Positions 55,150 to 57,060 of a stretch of DNA of 57,060 nucleotides are shown in pieces (positions within the stretch are counted from its first letter, which is position 1; each line of letters starts with the position of its first letter). The notes beneath the pieces are model-generated. The model saw only the letters and a program-made list of their open reading frames with translations. It had not been told where the DNA came from and did no database searches. A program made the position numbers and the translations under genes. The stretch covers positions 1 to 57,060 of the forward strand of contig CAYXVG010000047.1 in NCBI GenBank assembly GCA_964468205.1. The letters run 5' to 3'. This stretch comes from CAWELS01 sp964468205 (lineage in GTDB: Bacteria; Acidobacteriota; Terriglobia; Bryobacterales; Bryobacteraceae).

Positions 55150-56187
55150 CTAGACCGGCAGGGTCCGAATGGCCTGTCCGACGTGAAGCACGGCGGACAT
55201 CACCCGCTGGTAGTTCATTCTCATCGGCCCGAGGACCGCAACCTTCGCGCCGAGGCCGCTGGGCAAGATCAGAGACACGCCTATCAGCGACAGCTCCTCC
55301 ATGCTCGGATGGGCATCGCCCAACCCAACCCGAACGGAGACTTTTCCTTCCGGCGCCTCAAGGAACTGATCGAGCAACTCAAGGAGTCGCTTCTTCTCCT
55401 CGAGGGTGCGGAACAACTCACGCATCTTTTCCCGGGTAAGATGAAACTCAACGCCAACAAGGTTCGAGGCGCCCTCCGTGTGTATCTCCGGACCTACTTC
55501 GACATCGAGCAATCCTTGGTCGTAGAGCTGGATCAGCCTGCCAAGAATTTTGTCGTAGGCCGCGCTTTCTTCTTCGAATCGATGCTGCAAAAACCGTCGC
55601 ACGTCCGCGAGGATCCAGCCGCGGAAGTTGCCGTTTATGTAGTTCCGGATTGAGACGAGTTCGGGCTCGGAAACCGGCTCACGCAGAGTGACAACACGGT
55701 TCCGGACCAGTCTGTCCCGGGTCACGACAATCATGAGGATCCGTCCGGCAGCGAGATTCAGCAACTCCACCTGCTCAAGCGTCTGGCTCTCAGCTGGGAT
55801 TGCGGCCGTGATGCTAAATCCCCGCGTCATCTCGGTCAAAATGTGGGAGGATCGCTCGATGCGTTCCGCCATTGTACCAACACCACTGAACTCGGAACGA
55901 AGCCGATCCACTTCGGCCTCGCGCAGTGCCTTGGCGGTGAGGGACCGGGCGTAAGCCTGAAACGCCTTCGCGGTCGGCACGCGTCCGGCGCTTGTGTGGG
56001 GTTGCTCCAGGTAGCCCTCATCGGCCAAGTCCGCCATTACGTTGCGGATCGAGGCAGGACTCAGGTTGTGGCGGCGCAAACGGGCAATCGACCGCGAAGC
56101 AACTGGCCGGCCTGTCTGGATAAAAGTGTGGACAATCGAGTTGAGTATCTCGGCCGAGCGTGGCGACAATGGCGAATCGTTCGACAT
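55150..56187 (-). CDS. hrcA: Heat-inducible transcription repressor HrcA
   Basis: A 345-residue HrcA. The N-terminal winged helix (about 1-75) has SARSAEILNSIV-like and RPVASRSIARL segments with SPASIRNVMADLADEGYL. The GAF-like middle and C-terminal regions follow. HrcA binds CIRCE (TTAGCACTC-N9-GAGTGCTAA) to repress dnaK or groE operons. I take ATG 56187, though AGGA is directly before it, so the GTG at 56220 is possible. No CIRCE was seen upstream of this gene. Confidence 0.92.
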   Translation of the reverse strand: MSNDSPLSPRSAEILNSIVHTFIQTGRPVASRSIARLRRHNLSPASIRNVMADLADEGYLEQPHTSAGRVPTAKAFQAYARSLTAKALREAEVDRLRSEFSGVGTMAERIERSSHILTEMTRGFSITAAIPAESQTLEQVELLNLAAGRILMIVVTRDRLVRNRVVTLREPVSEPELVSIRNYINGNFRGWILADVRRFLQHRFEEESAAYDKILGRLIQLYDQGLLDVEVGPEIHTEGASNLVGVEFHLTREKMRELFRTLEEKKRLLELLDQFLEAPEGKVSVRVGLGDAHPSMEELSLIGVSLILPSGLGAKVAVLGPMRMNYQRVMSAVLHVGQAIRTLPV

Positions 56188-56386
56188 TCCTGAAGCCCGA
56201 GTATCCCGGTAATCTATCACACTGTTGTGAAGGCGGCGTTCCGCTGGTTACAGTCCTACTCTTCCATCTTAGTCTGCCGCCAAGGGCAGGTGCCACCCGA
56301 GCGTGCATTCATGTGTCGCACGCAGCCGCGGCCAGCGGTGGGCTGGGATGCGCCTCATTCCTGCCCAATGGAGATTGCGAGCCTGC

Positions 56387-56392
56387 TACAAT
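56387..56392 (+). promoter_or_regulatory. Extended -10 element before small membrane protein
   Basis: TGC-TACAAT (hexamer 56387-56392) is an extended -10 motif about 38 bases before the ATG at 56431. No good -35 is visible. Confidence 0.4.
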
Positions 56393-56430
56393 GACTTATT
56401 CGAATTCGCGAAAGGGAATATCCGTCGCGT

Positions 56431-56817
56431 ATGTTTAAAGCAATCATGCGGATCTTCGGCTACGCTTATCACCTGATCCTCGGCCTCTTTCTGTTGGTAA
56501 TCTCCGCCATGGCCGGGTTTGGGAGCAACCTGACCCTGAAGCTGGAGATGCTTCCCTGGGAAGGCTCCACGCTGACCTACGTACTGTTTGCCGGCAGCCT
56601 GATCGGGCTTGCCTCTTTGGTTCTTGCGGTACGGGGCAAGACGCGCATCCTCTTCCGTTTGTGGACGGTTGTCGTATTCGCGCTCATGGCATACGGTTAC
56701 TTCTTCACGCGCTATGGCTTCGATTCTTCGGACCACTTCCGCAACACCGTCTTGCTGACGCTTGGCGCGCTGGTTGCTTGCATAGGCAGTTGGACGAGCG
56801 GAACGCAGAAGGCCTAG
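56431..56817 (+). CDS. Small four-segment membrane protein, unknown
   Basis: A 128-residue hydrophobic protein with four predicted membrane segments (about 8-30, 48-66, 72-90 and 104-120) and few polar residues. I do not recognise the family. It is divergent from hrcA and monocistronic. The ribosome site is weak (AAGGG is 15 bases off). Coding is supported by segment composition and the absence of a better frame. Confidence 0.72.
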   Translation: MFKAIMRIFGYAYHLILGLFLLVISAMAGFGSNLTLKLEMLPWEGSTLTYVLFAGSLIGLASLVLAVRGKTRILFRLWTVVVFALMAYGYFFTRYGFDSSDHFRNTVLLTLGALVACIGSWTSGTQKA

Positions 56818-57060
56818 GATCACCCAATCCACCACATCCGGAGACATTCTGCACGCCGCCCCCACGCCCGCAGGCCGCCGGCGAACTGAGATTTTAAGAC
56901 ATCGAAAGACCACAAGAATGCGCGCAGGCGGCTCTGGAGAAATAGGCGTTCGTCTATCATTGGAATCTGAGTCGAGCACCCGGGCATAGGCCATTGTGGC
57001 TTCTCCCAGAGCCAAAACCCGGCGATCAGCTCCTAGTGTCGCGGCGTGGGGTCCATCTTT
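56818..57060. other. Right-end region, no gene supported
   Basis: No convincing complete gene or RNA. On the minus strand a frame entering from the right edge stops at 57033-57035 (nine codons, reading KMDPTPRH before the stop). It could be the 3' end of a gene lying outside, but nine codons are not enough to call it. Confidence 0.4.

Noticed and set aside
56880..56990. Possible tRNA near the right edge
   Set aside because: No TTCGA-containing arm with matching stems and no acceptor stem could be found.
56386..57015. 209-codon open frame on the minus strand
   Set aside because: Largely opposite the small membrane protein gene; its translation is rich in Arg, Gln and Pro without any family pattern.

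Overview
The window looks like a piece of a GC-rich Acidobacteriota chromosome, most likely of the Bryobacterales / 'Solibacter' type. This placement is inferred from gene content, not from a marker-gene search. The pointers are an Oar-like TonB-dependent receptor with a carboxypeptidase-regulatory N-terminal domain driven by an ECF sigma/anti-sigma pair, a secreted sulfatase, a secreted sialidase-like protein, an HpcH/HpaI aldolase, bshC (bacillithiol synthesis), a NapC/NirT-type multihaem cytochrome, a TorF-type porin, and a DegT-family aminotransferase with a twin-arginine-like N-terminus. No IS element, prophage, CRISPR array, rRNA or tRNA was seen. The content is chromosomal: housekeeping clusters alternate with carbohydrate and surface genes.

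Layout. 1-737 (-) is a secreted protein cut by the window edge. 929-5066 holds a sugar isomerase-like gene (+), tig (-) and metK (-). 5235-7486 (-) is a translationally coupled sulfatase and secreted VOC protein. 7590-12823 (-) is ECF sigma, anti-sigma and Oar-like receptor in one operon. 13196-14284 (+) is a glycosyltransferase. 14463-20428 (+) is an F-type ATP synthase operon (two b-type subunits, delta, alpha, gamma, beta, epsilon) without the a and c genes. 20462-21607 (-) is sialidase-like. 21798-23270 (+) is a protein of unknown function with a coiled coil and a possible beta-barrel end. 23372-27349 (-) has a six-haem cytochrome, an aldolase and bshC. 27394-29916 (+) is cyaY-hemW-ltaE. 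29968-34146 (-) is amt-glnB-glnD. 34543-35262 (+) is a TorF-like porin. 35311-39580 (-) is an operon of two paralogous polytopic membrane proteins plus a DPM1/GtrB-like glycosyltransferase. 39771-41219 (-) is a second ammonium transporter. 41412-43672 (-) has small envelope proteins, including an OmpH/Skp homologue. 43871-51466 has a TIM-barrel epimerase, SDR, stand-alone transpeptidase, CreD-like protein, Gfo/Idh/MocA oxidoreductase, cupin and DegT-like protein. 51525-56187 (-) is hrcA-grpE-dnaJ-rplU-rpmA-obgE. 56431-56817 (+) is a small membrane protein.

How they fit together. amt-glnB-glnD is a complete ammonium-sensing set: transporter, PII with the uridylylated tyrosine, and the PII-modifying enzyme. 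A second amt and a porin lie near by. The sigma/anti-sigma/receptor operon suggests a self-contained surface uptake or sensing unit. The three-gene membrane glycosylation operon at 35-39.6 kb is the best candidate for something undescribed: a likely polyprenyl-phosphate-sugar synthase with two linked paralogues that could use its product. The stress/ribosome cluster has an intrinsic terminator ending 16 nt before obgE, which suggests attenuation.

Most functional calls rest on recognised motifs and family resemblance. Promoters were read by eye and have modest confidence unless stated.
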